A stretch of DNA of 48,052 nt from Candidatus Spongiihabitans thiooxidans (GCA_001543005.1 LFLB01000029.1:1-48052), one strand, 5' to 3'. Positions 19,623-29,487 are shown, counted from the first letter of the stretch. Made by a program: numbers and translations. The notes: generated from the sequence alone by a model not told the origin.

Positions 19623-19847
19623 GACGGCTTCTAATAAACAAATATTTAATAAGCGGGTTGTTGTTCGTTGCCAATGAGGTCGACGCGACCGACCGGGTTG
19701 TTTTGCCTCAAATGGTTAGCAAATTCATAGACAATTGAATGATGATTAGTGCGAGTAACCGCTGAATAAAATTGCCAAATCAAATTGAATGACAAATTCT
19801 CGTACAATCGTTGCCTCCCGTTCAAGTCGTAGCCCCCAAGACAAATT

Positions 19848-22244
19848 GTGAAATTTATCAGATTAGTTTTAATAACAATTGGCTGTTATATCGCCGTGGC
19901 GACCATACCCTGGCACGCGGCCCATGCTCATCATTTACTTCCCCAGCACCAATTGAAATGTAGTGATAACTTTCCATGCCCGAAAGAATTGAAACGCAGA
20001 ATCGATTTTTGGATACAGGTTTTTAAGGGTTGGGGTAAGGAAATCGCAATCTTTCACGACCCAAATATTCCAGATCGGGTGTATTCTGTAGTTGACACCG
20101 GTAAAGGTTGTAGCAACAGGGTTTCCAGAAAACTAAAGAAAGAGCGAAAAAGGTTGAAAACAGCCTTGTACAATGTTGCTGCGAAAATTGAATCTGGAGG
20201 TAAACTGAAATCGGGTGACGAAATTCATTTCGCACAATTATTTCCAACACAAACACCCAAGTCAACGTCCAGGCAAATGCGATTTGCCGGAAAAAACATT
20301 CGCTGCCAAAGTGGTGTAATGAATGGTTTCCTAGAGGGTTTACAACGGTTTAATCGCTACCAATATCTGGTTGACACCGTATTAAAACAATACCAACTTC
20401 CTTTAGAAATACGTTATTTACCTTTTGTGGAATCTTCCTATAACCCGACAGCTTATTCCAAGGCGGGAGCGGCCGGTATGTGGCAAATCATGCCGAGAAC
20501 GGCACGAACTCTAGGACTGGAATTAAGCGCTACTATTGATGAAAGATTAGATCCGGAAGCGGCAACCCATGCTGCCGCCAGGTATCTGGTTAAATCCAGA
20601 AAATCATTAACCAAACTTGCAAAATCCATAGACCCCAATATCACCCAACGTGAAATAAATCCATTCATCATCACCTCTTATAACTATGGTTTAAACGGTA
20701 TGCGCCGGGCAATCACCAGTATAAAACCCGATTATTTAAGTGTGCTGCAAAATTATAAGTCTCCGAGATTTCGAGTTGCAGTAAAAAACTTTTACGCCAG
20801 TTTCCTGGCAGCGCGGCATGTTGCCTTAAACGCGCAAAAATATTTTGGCGGCATTGATCTCGACAAACAAATTCAATATCAAACTCTGGTGCTAAAACAT
20901 CCAACCTCTTTGAAGCGAATAAAATCAATTTTTAAAGTAACGGAAGCCCAGTTAAAACCGTTAAATTTGGGGTTAACCCGATTTGTATGGAACGGCTGGC
21001 GCATGATTCCGACAGGCTACCAATTAAAGTTGCCTGGTCGTGGTGGCCAATATCATACCGCGATGACAAAGTTAGCATCCATGGCGCCTGAAACAGTTGC
21101 GCAAGGCTCGGGCGATTACATCGTTCGTAACGGGGACACCGCTTGCGGTATTGCCAGGGCCTTGAAAGTGAATTGCCGAGCGTTAATTAACATTAATCGG
21201 CTTGGGAAAAGGGCGATTATTCTCATCGGGCAGAAACTGTCGATTCCTGGAAAGCTAATTGTAGTCGCTCAGGCCGGGAGCAAAGGAAGTGATAAGCCAG
21301 TAGTTATCAAATCGAGTCAACCACAATCCAATGAAGTTTATCGTGTCAAACGCGGAGATACTGCGTGCAAGATTGCCGAACGATTTAATGTCGGCTGTCG
21401 TGTATTGATTGGCGCGAATCAGTTGGATCGAAAAGCCACCATCTATGCAGGCCAAAAACTGATCATACCGGGGTCTATATCCCAATCCGGTCAGATAGCA
21501 GATCTGGATGAAAATAACATGTATATCGTGCGTAAAGATGACAATGCCTGTTCCATATCCTTACGTTTCTCGGTGAATTGTGTTGCACTCAGAGACCTGA
21601 ATAACTTGAATAAAAAAGCCATTATTTTCCCCGGTCAAAAACTGAAAATTCCAGGATTAGAGATTCCTGACACCACGGAAACAGCGCAACAGTTAGCGCA
21701 AGATGACCTCGAAATCGCCATGACCACAGGACAGGCAGACAGCGTGACAACTAATCAGACCGTAGCGTATCCCGCATTATCAAATTTACTGGATACGTTG
21801 CCGGATTTAAGTATTTCAATTACCGGGTCAGCGGGGAATCCGGTTTACCGAATTCGGATTGAAGCCGACGAAACGCTGGGACACTATTCTGACTGGTTGG
21901 GTCTGGGCTCAACAAAGGCGATTAGAAAATTAAATAAACTATCGTACGAACATACTTTACACATAGGACGAATGCTGAAACTTCCTGTAACTTCGGGAGA
22001 TGAGGTGACCGTATTTGAATACAAGCGTATCGAATATCATCAGGTACTGAGTGAATTACTAAAAGAACATTATTCACTAACTGGAATCGAGCAATATACT
22101 GTTCAATCTGGAGACTCGATCTGGTTGTTATCCAGTCAGTCTGAATTTCCGGTGTGGTTACTATATCGTTTAAATCCGGTTTTAAAACTCTCAAGTTTAA
22201 AGGCAGGGCAAGAAATTTTGCTGCCAAAACTACAGGAAAAATAA
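19848..22244 (+). CDS. MltD-like lytic transglycosylase with LysM repeats
   Basis: A 798-residue exported murein-degrading enzyme. A signal peptide ends near HAAHAHH. The SLT domain has the catalytic glutamate in PFVESSYNPTAYSKAGAAGM (Glu about 195), then WQIMPRTA and SYNYGLNGM. Three clear LysM repeats start near residues 424, 498 and 559, and two weaker ones near 667 and 748. Each of the first three has a cysteine pair with nine residues between (ACGIARALKVNC, ACKIAERFNVGC, ACSISLRFSVNC), presumably a disulfide in the periplasm. It would cleave and bind peptidoglycan. The start is GTG at 19848. pyrF follows 11 bases later. Confidence 0.9.
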   Translation: MKFIRLVLITIGCYIAVATIPWHAAHAHHLLPQHQLKCSDNFPCPKELKRRIDFWIQVFKGWGKEIAIFHDPNIPDRVYSVVDTGKGCSNRVSRKLKKERKRLKTALYNVAAKIESGGKLKSGDEIHFAQLFPTQTPKSTSRQMRFAGKNIRCQSGVMNGFLEGLQRFNRYQYLVDTVLKQYQLPLEIRYLPFVESSYNPTAYSKAGAAGMWQIMPRTARTLGLELSATIDERLDPEAATHAAARYLVKSRKSLTKLAKSIDPNITQREINPFIITSYNYGLNGMRRAITSIKPDYLSVLQNYKSPRFRVAVKNFYASFLAARHVALNAQKYFGGIDLDKQIQYQTLVLKHPTSLKRIKSIFKVTEAQLKPLNLGLTRFVWNGWRMIPTGYQLKLPGRGGQYHTAMTKLASMAPETVAQGSGDYIVRNGDTACGIARALKVNCRALININRLGKRAIILIGQKLSIPGKLIVVAQAGSKGSDKPVVIKSSQPQSNEVYRVKRGDTACKIAERFNVGCRVLIGANQLDRKATIYAGQKLIIPGSISQSGQIADLDENNMYIVRKDDNACSISLRFSVNCVALRDLNNLNKKAIIFPGQKLKIPGLEIPDTTETAQQLAQDDLEIAMTTGQADSVTTNQTVAYPALSNLLDTLPDLSISITGSAGNPVYRIRIEADETLGHYSDWLGLGSTKAIRKLNKLSYEHTLHIGRMLKLPVTSGDEVTVFEYKRIEYHQVLSELLKEHYSLTGIEQYTVQSGDSIWLLSSQSEFPVWLLYRLNPVLKLSSLKAGQEILLPKLQEK

Positions 22245-22255
22245 TCGGTGGGCGC

Positions 22256-23077
22256 ATGTCTGGCTTTTACAAAAAATTGACCAATAGCTGGAACAAGCAA
22301 AACTCACTGCTTTGTGTTGGCCTTGATCCTGATGTGGATAGACTCCCGAAATCCATTAAAAATGGTAAGCACCCACTTTACCGGTTTAACAAAGAAATAA
22401 TTGATGCCACGGCACAATGGGTATGTGCCTACAAACCCCAGATAGCTTATTACTCGGCAATCGGTGCGGAAATTCAATTAGAAAAAACGATTCGCTATAT
22501 AAAATCTGAATATCCGGCCATCCCGGTGATTCTGGATGCTAAGCGTGGTGATATTGGATCCAGTGCACGCATGTATGCAATAGAAGCGTTTGAACGCTAT
22601 CAGGCGGATGCGGTAACGGTCAACCCATATATGGGCGGGGATGCACTTGAACCATTTCTGTGCTTTCAAAATCACGGCGTCATCGTACTGTGTCGAACCT
22701 CCAACCCTGGTTCTGGTGATTTTCAGCAACGGGTCAGCGGCGACCGGGCGATCTATCAACATGTTGCTTATCTGGCAACATCGCACTGGAATAAAAACAA
22801 CAATGTCGCTTTAGTGGTAGGTGCAACATATCCAGAAGTGATTAAAGAAGTCAGGCAAACCGTAGGCAACATGCCGCTACTGGTGCCCGGTATTGGCGCG
22901 CAGGGCGGTGACCTGGAAGGCGTACTCAAAAATGGATTAACCGAAGAAAAAAATGGCTTGATAATCAATGTATCCCGAGGGATTATATTTGCAAGTGAGG
23001 GTTCAGATTTTTCAACAGCCGCTGCCAGGCAAGCGCAAAGTATTTGCAAGCGGATTAATCAATATCGCTCGATATAA
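22256..23077 (+). CDS. pyrF: Orotidine 5'-phosphate decarboxylase (type 2)
   Basis: A 273-residue enzyme that makes UMP from OMP. LLCVGLDPD at the start and the catalytic VILDAKRGDIGSSA (Lys and Asp of the active site) define the family. VTVNPYMGGDALEPF and CRTSNPGS are characteristic of the longer subtype 2 enzymes. The ATG at 22256 begins right at the family N-terminus. A frame reaching back to 22154 would overlap the transglycosylase gene and is rejected. Confidence 0.95.
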   Translation: MSGFYKKLTNSWNKQNSLLCVGLDPDVDRLPKSIKNGKHPLYRFNKEIIDATAQWVCAYKPQIAYYSAIGAEIQLEKTIRYIKSEYPAIPVILDAKRGDIGSSARMYAIEAFERYQADAVTVNPYMGGDALEPFLCFQNHGVIVLCRTSNPGSGDFQQRVSGDRAIYQHVAYLATSHWNKNNNVALVVGATYPEVIKEVRQTVGNMPLLVPGIGAQGGDLEGVLKNGLTEEKNGLIINVSRGIIFASEGSDFSTAAARQAQSICKRINQYRSI

Positions 23078-23097
23078 CATAGGTATGCCTGTCATCT

Positions 23098-23904
23098 ATG
23101 ACCGACTCAGACAATAATTCCGCGCACAATGTAGGTTTTTTCATTACCTGTTTGGCGGATTTATTCAGGCCGCAGGTCGGATTTGCGGCGGTACGCTTAA
23201 TCGAACAATGCGGGTGTCATGTTTCAGTGCCGCAACAGAGTTGTTGCGGTCAACCCGCATACAACAATGGCGATGATTCAAAAACTCGAGTTCTTGCAAA
23301 AAATCTAATCGATAAATTTGAACAATTCGATTACATGGTTGCACCATCTGGGTCCTGTGCGGCTATGGTTAAAGTGCATTATCCAAAACTGTTAAAAGAC
23401 GATCCGAATTGGTCTGGCCGCGCGCAAAATTTGGCCGACAGAACCTATGAACTTTCTCAGTTTCTGGTCGATGTAATGCGGGTAAAGCTACCGTTAAAAT
23501 TGAAACTAAAACCCGCTCAGTTTGTGGATGACAAAAAGATTACTTACCACGATTCCTGTTCTGGATTAAGGGAGTTGGGAATTCGTTCTCAGCCTCGAAA
23601 ACTTTTAAATCAGCGTGCCGGGATAAGCATGGATGAGATGGATAATTCTGAAATATGCTGCGGATTTGGTGGCACTTTTTGCGTCAAATACCCTGAAATA
23701 TCCACACGCCTGGTCGATAATAAAATTTCAGGCATTGATAGAATTGAAGCAGATATTGTGCTGGGAGGCGACCTTGGTTGTTTAATGAATATTGCCGGGC
23801 GTTTAACACGATGCGGGAAACAAACCCAGGTTTTTCATTTTGCTGAATGGTTATTGGATGAACAGCCTGAAACGGGCATCGCAGGGACAAAGCCAAAGAC
23901 ATAA
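23098..23904 (+). CDS. lutA: L-lactate oxidation Fe-S protein LutA
   Basis: A 268-residue protein with two CCG-type cysteine domains: VPQQSCCGQPAYN with PSGSCAAMV, and YHDSCSGLREL with CCGFGGTFCVK. These match LutA/YkgE, one of three subunits that oxidise L-lactate to pyruvate. It lies 20 bases after pyrF and 9 bases before lutB, in the order lutA-lutB-lutC. No lactate permease or GntR-type lutR is adjacent. Confidence 0.93.
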   Translation: MTDSDNNSAHNVGFFITCLADLFRPQVGFAAVRLIEQCGCHVSVPQQSCCGQPAYNNGDDSKTRVLAKNLIDKFEQFDYMVAPSGSCAAMVKVHYPKLLKDDPNWSGRAQNLADRTYELSQFLVDVMRVKLPLKLKLKPAQFVDDKKITYHDSCSGLRELGIRSQPRKLLNQRAGISMDEMDNSEICCGFGGTFCVKYPEISTRLVDNKISGIDRIEADIVLGGDLGCLMNIAGRLTRCGKQTQVFHFAEWLLDEQPETGIAGTKPKT

Positions 23905-23913
23905 AACAGGCAA

Positions 23914-25335
23914 ATGAAAGTTTTATCACAAAATTTTAAATCAGCGTCTAAAGCCGCTTTGCTTAATGATGATTTACGTTCCGCGCTTGACCGGGCCGAG
24001 GGAGGATTTGTAAATACCCGAAAAAAAGCGGTTGCCGAGTTAAGAAATTTTGAGGATTATCGAACATACGGGCAGCAGGTTAAAGATCACACGCTAAAAC
24101 ACCTGGGTTATTACCTGACCCAATTTGAAAACAAGGTAGTGAAAAGTGGCGGCCATGTTCATTGGGCTGGAAACGGAGAACAAGCGAATAAAATCATTCT
24201 GGATATCTGTTCCGCTGCCAACGCCAGAAAAATAACCAAAGGAAAATCGATGGTTTCGGAGGAAGCGGCGACTAACAAGTCGTTGCAAGACCAAGGCTAC
24301 GAAGTCATCGAAACTGACTTGGGCGAGTATATTATTCAATTGGCCGGAGAATCTCCCAGCCATATTATTGCACCGGCTGTGCATAAATCGAAACAAAACG
24401 TCACCGACTTATTTCATCAGCACCATTCCAGACTCGGCTTTCTTGAAAAGGTTACAGAACCCGAAGATATCGTCAATCAGGCTCGGCAGGTATTGCGCGA
24501 TCATTTTTGTAGCGCTGATGTCGGCATCACCGGGGCAAACTTTTTGGTGGCCGATACCGGCTCGGCAGTCATCGTGACTAACGAAGGAAATGGTGATTTA
24601 ACAGCGTCTTTGCCTGGCGTACATATCATTATCGCCAGTATTGAAAAAGTGATTCCAGACCTGGTTTCACTGGGCGGATTCCTGCGCTTGCTCGGCCGTA
24701 GTGCGACCGGCCAAATTATGAGTGTTTACACGACGTTGTTTAATGGCCCCAAACGAAAAGATGATTTAGATGGCCCAGACCAATTTCATGTGGTGTTGCT
24801 GGACAATGGCCGCACTGAAATACTTAAAAGCAAATACCAGGACATTCTTCGTTGCATTCGCTGTGGCGCTTGTTTGAATCATTGCCCGGTCTATACCAAC
24901 ATCGGTGGTCATGCCTATGGCTGGGTTTATCCGGGCCCCATCGGTTCGGTGCTGACGCCGTTATTGGTGGGGCAAACAAAGGCAATGCACTTGCCCAATG
25001 CCTGTACTTTAAATGGCCGATGTCAAACGGTGTGTCCGGTAAAAATTCCCTTACCATCATTATTGCGTCAACACCGAGTGGATTTGGTGCAAATGGGGGC
25101 GCATTCATGGGCACAAAAGTTCGGTCTCTGGTGTTGGTACTCATTGGCAAGCCGGCCTAAGTGGTATAACCAGATCACAAGAATATTAGTTGCCATTCTG
25201 GCAAGGACGGCTACCAGAGGAAGGTTTCGATGGCTGCCATTGGCCCGACCGTGGACCGCAACACGGGATTTTCCGGCCCCTGCCCAATCCACTTTCCAAC
25301 AACTATGGAAAGCCCAACATCGCCGTAAAACATGA
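23914..25335 (+). CDS. lutB: L-lactate oxidation Fe-S protein LutB
   Basis: A 473-residue LutB/YkgF protein. The N-terminal DUF162-like part includes GKSMVSEEAATNKSLQDQGY and TGANFLVADTGSAVIVTNEG. The C-terminal 4Fe-4S pair is CIRCGACLNHCPVYTNIGGH and CTLNGRCQTVCPVKIPL. It is the iron-sulfur core of the lactate dehydrogenase complex. Its stop overlaps the lutC start (ATGA). Confidence 0.95.
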   Translation: MKVLSQNFKSASKAALLNDDLRSALDRAEGGFVNTRKKAVAELRNFEDYRTYGQQVKDHTLKHLGYYLTQFENKVVKSGGHVHWAGNGEQANKIILDICSAANARKITKGKSMVSEEAATNKSLQDQGYEVIETDLGEYIIQLAGESPSHIIAPAVHKSKQNVTDLFHQHHSRLGFLEKVTEPEDIVNQARQVLRDHFCSADVGITGANFLVADTGSAVIVTNEGNGDLTASLPGVHIIIASIEKVIPDLVSLGGFLRLLGRSATGQIMSVYTTLFNGPKRKDDLDGPDQFHVVLLDNGRTEILKSKYQDILRCIRCGACLNHCPVYTNIGGHAYGWVYPGPIGSVLTPLLVGQTKAMHLPNACTLNGRCQTVCPVKIPLPSLLRQHRVDLVQMGAHSWAQKFGLWCWYSLASRPKWYNQITRILVAILARTATRGRFRWLPLARPWTATRDFPAPAQSTFQQLWKAQHRRKT

Positions 25336-25976
25336 GTGCCCGGGAAGCCATATTGTTAAAAATTTTCGAGGTAACCGGTTCATCAAATTTTGGATCGGCG
25401 CCTGATTTTTCTATCAAGCTACCACAACCGGATTACGAATTTGATATCCAATCAAACAAAATTGAATCAAATAAAACAGATCGATTTGTTGCAATGTTGG
25501 CTCAGGTGCATGGGACCTGTGAAATGCTCGAAAACCTGGGCGATGTTCCCGATTCCGTGACCAACTACCTGACAAAAGTGGGGGCGGAATTACGCGCCGT
25601 GATCGCGACCGACGAAAAGTTGAGCCAGTTGGATTGGAGAGACATGGCGGTTGAATCAAGAGCAGCTCAAAAATTTGATCGCACTTCGATTACGGTGGCA
25701 TTTGCAGGAATCGCTGAAACCGGAACCATCGCCATGGTGTCCTCTGCCCAATCACCGATTACGCTTAATTTTCTGCCGGAAATTAATATTGTCGTACTCC
25801 TGGAGTCACGATTAGTAGCGACTATGGAACAGTTCTGGCCCAAGATAGAAGCACAACCTCGGGCGATAAATTTTATCACTGGTCCCTCGAAAACCGCGGA
25901 TATTGAACAAACCCTCGTTTACGGCGCCCACGGACCCAGACACTTCCACGTCATCATCGTTAAAAACCAGCGTTAA
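25332..25976 (+). CDS. lutC: L-lactate oxidation protein LutC
   Basis: A 214-residue DUF162/LUD-domain protein of the LutC/YkgG group. FAGIAETGTIAMVSSAQSP and the C-terminal FITGPSKTADIEQTLVYGAH are the family signatures. It starts inside the end of lutB and completes the lactate-oxidation operon. Confidence 0.94.
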   Translation: MSAREAILLKIFEVTGSSNFGSAPDFSIKLPQPDYEFDIQSNKIESNKTDRFVAMLAQVHGTCEMLENLGDVPDSVTNYLTKVGAELRAVIATDEKLSQLDWRDMAVESRAAQKFDRTSITVAFAGIAETGTIAMVSSAQSPITLNFLPEINIVVLLESRLVATMEQFWPKIEAQPRAINFITGPSKTADIEQTLVYGAHGPRHFHVIIVKNQR

Positions 25977-26065
25977 TCCGATTCTCCATCAAATCCTCCA
26001 GGTCATGGGTTTATGACTATTGGCAGGAGCTGATTATTGCCGAAGGCGCGCCTGAACGAGAAAGT

Positions 26066-26509
26066 TTAATAGTAACGTCGAATATAGCGTTGTATGCGCT
26101 TCACGGCATCCAACAAATCCGGGCAGTAAGTGATTACGGTATTGAATACTTTCTGCATCGCTTCTTCTTCGTATTCATGCGCGATGCTGTTTCTCAACTC
26201 TCTGATTTCAACAAAGGTTTCGCTGCTCTTTATCAACCCTTTTTTTTCCGCGTTGTTAATGCGGTCTCTGACTGTTTCCTGGTTTTCCAAATCTAGCTGG
26301 TCGATAAGGCGGAACATTTTTTGGATTACCAGATCACTCAAACGTGCAAAGCGGCTGGCGAGAGATTCAAATCGTTCCAATTCTTCCGGGCTGTAATTAT
26401 TCTTACCTTGTATTGCCACGCATCGTTGCAAGGAAAAATGGAGGTGGTTGGCGGCTTTATCCATAAGCGCCACTTCGTCGCGCAACAGGTCAAATTTTCT
26501 TTGGTTCAT
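26066..26509 (-). CDS. hepT: HepT-type HEPN toxin
   Basis: A 147-residue helical protein with RNSIAHEY (Arg 106, His 111, Tyr 113), the RX4HXY motif of HepT-like HEPN ribonucleases. In the characterised MntA/HepT systems the toxin cuts RNA and is silenced when the partner nucleotidyltransferase adds AMP to the tyrosine of this motif. The gene follows mntA with a 4-base overlap, in the usual antitoxin-first order. It is of normal HepT length and appears intact. Confidence 0.86.
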   Translation of the reverse strand: MNQRKFDLLRDEVALMDKAANHLHFSLQRCVAIQGKNNYSPEELERFESLASRFARLSDLVIQKMFRLIDQLDLENQETVRDRINNAEKKGLIKSSETFVEIRELRNSIAHEYEEEAMQKVFNTVITYCPDLLDAVKRIQRYIRRYY

Positions 26510-26787
26510 AACCGAATCGCATACTCCAACGCAATCTGCACAAACGGGCGAGACTCGTCATCAGTAATCAACAGGTCGATTTTTTGCTCGCCCAGGCGCT
26601 CCCACAAACGCGCTTTGATCTTCAGCTTATCGGTGAAGGTTAGCTTGTCGGTTAATACCAATAAGTCGATATCACCACCTTTGCGGTTGTCATCCACCCG
26701 GGAGCCAAATAGATAAAGTCGAGCATTCTTATCAAAACTCATGATGGTTTCGGTAATGGTGGCGCGTTCCTGATCTGTGAGTCTCAT
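26506..26787 (-). CDS. mntA: MntA-type minimal nucleotidyltransferase antitoxin
   Basis: A 93-residue nucleotidyltransferase with LFGSRVDDNRKGGDIDLLV: Gly28-Ser29, then Asp39 and Asp41 as the GS...DXD metal site. It should adenylylate and silence the HepT toxin encoded next to it. The two genes overlap by four bases and are likely one transcript. They sit between lutC and the metF-like gene. Confidence 0.86.
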   Translation of the reverse strand: MRLTDQERATITETIMSFDKNARLYLFGSRVDDNRKGGDIDLLVLTDKLTFTDKLKIKARLWERLGEQKIDLLITDDESRPFVQIALEYAIRL

Positions 26788-26839
26788 ATTGGAAAGATTT
26801 TATCAGAAAAATCTGGGGGCCTTGTTTGAATCCATAAAA

Positions 26840-27742
26840 TCAATCCAGTTCAACATCCACCTTGAACCCGCCTTTATTGTCCAGAGTAAACAGCCCATCG
26901 GTGACCGCGTAACTCCATTTTGCACTGCGGCGTAAGCCACCTAATGGATACATATGAACACCAGTAATACCGGAATCAGGGTCGTTGGCTTGGTAGTCCG
27001 CCAGGTCTCTGACCAGTCTATCCGGGGCATTGACCATCAGCAGTTTGGTGACGTTTTTGGCTTGCTTGGTGAGAAATTTCATTGAGGCGCCGATGCCACA
27101 GGCTTTAGCATGCAAGAGCAATGTTTTTAATGTGGCCAAGCCGGGGATGCCAATATGGATGGGTAAGTTGTTACCATCGTGCTGTAACATTTTGTCCCAG
27201 GCGATGATCGGTTCCGCTTCAAACGCAAATTGGGTGACCAGGTACATAGCCGCATCGGTTTTGTTTTGAAACTCATTTTTCCACTTAACCGCAGCAAGGA
27301 TCGCCTGCTCGGACATATCAGGACTGCCCTCGGGATGTCCGGCCAAGGCAATGCGTTTTATGCCGTGTTTATCGAACAAACCGGAATCCAGAAGTTGCAT
27401 GGAATCGGTGTATACCCCGACCGGTTTATCCACCGCACCGGCGATACATAACACCCAGTCCACACCCGCTTCACCGACAACCCGTGCAATGTTTTCATTC
27501 AAGGTTTTTTGGTCGCTAATGCTGCGCGCAGCGAAATGTGGCACCGGTATAAAGCCTTCGTCACGCAAGCGCGCGGCCACCGCAACGGTAGCGTCAAAAT
27601 CCGAACCCGGCAAAAACGTAATATACACTATGGTTCCTGAGCGAAGGTGCTCTCTGAAATCGGGAATTTTTGCCGCTGCTGCTGGCGTGGTTTCTGCGGT
27701 AAATCCGGTTAGAAATTGCTGAATATTTTGTTTTGTTGACAT
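26840..27742 (-). CDS. metF: Methylenetetrahydrofolate reductase-like protein
   Basis: About 300 residues of the MetF barrel family. TIVYITFLPGSDFDATVAVA and PVPHFAARSI are the N-terminal folate/FAD segments, AGHPEGSPDM is the family loop, and TQFAFEAEPIIAWDK the conserved TQ-F segment. MetF reduces 5,10-methylene-tetrahydrofolate to 5-methyl-tetrahydrofolate. The gene is divergent from the sarcosine oxidase operon, whose product is methylene-tetrahydrofolate, so it may serve that pathway rather than being the housekeeping copy. The ATG at 27742 is preferred, with a GTG two codons earlier. Confidence 0.88.
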   Translation of the reverse strand: MSTKQNIQQFLTGFTAETTPAAAAKIPDFREHLRSGTIVYITFLPGSDFDATVAVAARLRDEGFIPVPHFAARSISDQKTLNENIARVVGEAGVDWVLCIAGAVDKPVGVYTDSMQLLDSGLFDKHGIKRIALAGHPEGSPDMSEQAILAAVKWKNEFQNKTDAAMYLVTQFAFEAEPIIAWDKMLQHDGNNLPIHIGIPGLATLKTLLLHAKACGIGASMKFLTKQAKNVTKLLMVNAPDRLVRDLADYQANDPDSGITGVHMYPLGGLRRSAKWSYAVTDGLFTLDNKGGFKVDVELD

Positions 27743-27766
27743 GTTCACGAATCGAAAAGACCTAAA

Positions 27767-27790
27767 GATAATTGTGGCGATAATTATGGC
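27767..27790. repeat. 12-bp tandem duplication between metF and soxB
   Basis: gataattgtggc is followed by gataattatggc (one mismatch), in the divergent promoter region. A second short repeat, atcaatcct with a 10-11 bp period, three times, lies at 27871-27900 just before soxB. Confidence 0.75.
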
Positions 27791-27915
27791 GCAACAGATT
27801 ATTATAGGATATTTTTATACTCATTCACAAATTCACTTATACTATTCAATTTCGCCTAAGGGTATTTAGCATCAATCCTTAATCAATCCTCATCAATCTG
27901 TGTGAATGTTAGCCC

Positions 27916-29169
27916 ATGCGTTATTCTATTTTTAGCCTTGCGCGCAATGCCCTGACCAACCACGAAAATTGGCAGGAAGCCTGGAAAAGCCCAGAGCCTA
28001 AACCGAGTTACGATGTCATTATCATCGGCGGCGGCGGTCACGGCTTAGCGACCGCCTATTATCTGGCGAAAAACCACAATATAACCAATGTCGCATTGCT
28101 TGAAAAGGGCTGGATAGGCGGCGGCAATACCGGCCGCAATACCACCATTATTCGCTCTAATTACCTGCTCGAACCCAACGCGCATCTCTATGAGCATAGC
28201 ATGAAATTATGGGAAGGATTGTCCCAGGATTTGAATTTTAACCTTATGTTCAGTCAGCGCGGGGTTTTGAATCTTGCCCATAGCGATGCTCAAATAGACG
28301 CCCTACATCGTCGGGGTAACGCAATGCGCTTAAATGGCATTGATGCAGAAATACTCAACCTCCAGCGAATCAAGGAAATGGTGCCCTTGCTGGACACCTC
28401 GGCGCAAACCCGATTCCCAATAATGGGTGGGTTGCTTCAGCCCAGAGGCGGCACCGCCCGTCACGACTCGGTTGCCTGGGGGTATGCCCGAGCGGCCGAT
28501 GCGCGAGGAGTGGATATTATTGAAAACTGCGAAGTCACGGGTTTCAAAAGAGAGGGCGGCAAGGTGGTCGGTGTCGAAACCACTCGAGGCGCAATCGACG
28601 CGCAGAAAATTGGCGTTGCGGTTGCCGGAAATACCACTCGGGTCATGGATATGCTTGATATGCGTATGCCGATGGAGTCACATGTGCTTCAGGCGATGGT
28701 CACCGAACCGGTAAAACCGATGCTCGATACCGTGGTTACTTCCGGTGCGGCACACCTGTATATTAGTCAATCAGATAAAGGGGAATTGGTATTTGGCGGC
28801 GATCTGGATGGTTACAACTCCTACGCTCAACGTGGTAACTTTCCAGTACTCGAACATATCATTCAGGCGGTAATCACTTTATTCCCGGCGGTAAGCCGAC
28901 TGCGTTTGATGCGTACTTGGGGCGGACTTATGGATATGTCCATGGACGGCAGTCCCATTATCTGTAAAACTGATATTCAAGGTTTATATCTAAACGCTGG
29001 ATGGTGTTATGGCGGGTTTAAGGCAACCCCGGCATCCGGGTACTGCTTTGCCCACACCATCGCTAACGATGCGCCTCACGAATACAATGCCGCGTTTACC
29101 CTGGATCGATTTCACCAGGGTTGGTTGATTGATGAGAAAGGGGTTGGCGCGTCTCCCATGAGTCATTAG
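27916..29169 (+). CDS. soxB: Sarcosine oxidase beta subunit
   Basis: A 417-residue flavoprotein. YDVIIIGGGGHGLATAYYLA is the FAD-binding Rossmann motif, GGNTGRNTTIIRSNYL the family sequence, and TARHDSVAWGY contains the histidine that binds FMN in known enzymes. The C-terminus has GWCYGGFKATPASGYCFAH. In the heterotetramer it oxidises the N-methyl group of sarcosine to give glycine and methylene-tetrahydrofolate. It starts the soxBDAG operon. A 16-bp duplication lies over its stop. Confidence 0.96.
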   Translation: MRYSIFSLARNALTNHENWQEAWKSPEPKPSYDVIIIGGGGHGLATAYYLAKNHNITNVALLEKGWIGGGNTGRNTTIIRSNYLLEPNAHLYEHSMKLWEGLSQDLNFNLMFSQRGVLNLAHSDAQIDALHRRGNAMRLNGIDAEILNLQRIKEMVPLLDTSAQTRFPIMGGLLQPRGGTARHDSVAWGYARAADARGVDIIENCEVTGFKREGGKVVGVETTRGAIDAQKIGVAVAGNTTRVMDMLDMRMPMESHVLQAMVTEPVKPMLDTVVTSGAAHLYISQSDKGELVFGGDLDGYNSYAQRGNFPVLEHIIQAVITLFPAVSRLRLMRTWGGLMDMSMDGSPIICKTDIQGLYLNAGWCYGGFKATPASGYCFAHTIANDAPHEYNAAFTLDRFHQGWLIDEKGVGASPMSH

Positions 29170-29188
29170 GACGATGAGTCATTACGAG
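29158..29188. repeat. 16-bp tandem duplication over the soxB stop
   Basis: atgagtcattaggacg is followed by atgagtcattacgag. The stop TAG lies in the first copy. Confidence 0.75.
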
Positions 29189-29196
29189 ATTATCAA

Positions 29197-29487
29197 ATGT
29201 TATTAATTAACTGCCCCCATTGCGGCGACAGGGCGCAAACAGAATTCACCTATCGCGGCGATGCCACCGTACAGCGCCCCGATCCGGCGACTGCCAGCCA
29301 GGCGCAGTGGCTGGATTACATTTATTTTCGGGATAACCCGTGCGGCCCGCATATCGAGTGGTGGCAGCACAGCGCGGGTTGCCGACAGTGGATTAAAGTC
29401 AAACGCAACGTACAAACCCACGAAATGTTAGGTTCAGCCGATGCTACCGGTGAAATTGCTGATGAAATTGAAGAGGCGCCCGCATGA
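29197..29487 (+). CDS. soxD: Sarcosine oxidase delta subunit
   Basis: A 96-residue zinc-binding subunit. NCPHCGDR near the N-terminus and the later SAGCRQW give the zinc ligands, and YIYFRDNPCGPHIEWW is conserved in SoxD. Its stop overlaps the soxA start (ATGA). The order beta-delta-alpha-gamma is the usual one. Confidence 0.95.
   Translation: MLLINCPHCGDRAQTEFTYRGDATVQRPDPATASQAQWLDYIYFRDNPCGPHIEWWQHSAGCRQWIKVKRNVQTHEMLGSADATGEIADEIEEAPA

Noticed and set aside
22154..22255. A longer start for pyrF inside the transglycosylase gene.
   Set aside because: The family N-terminus begins at 22256, and the extra residues come from an overlapping coding region.
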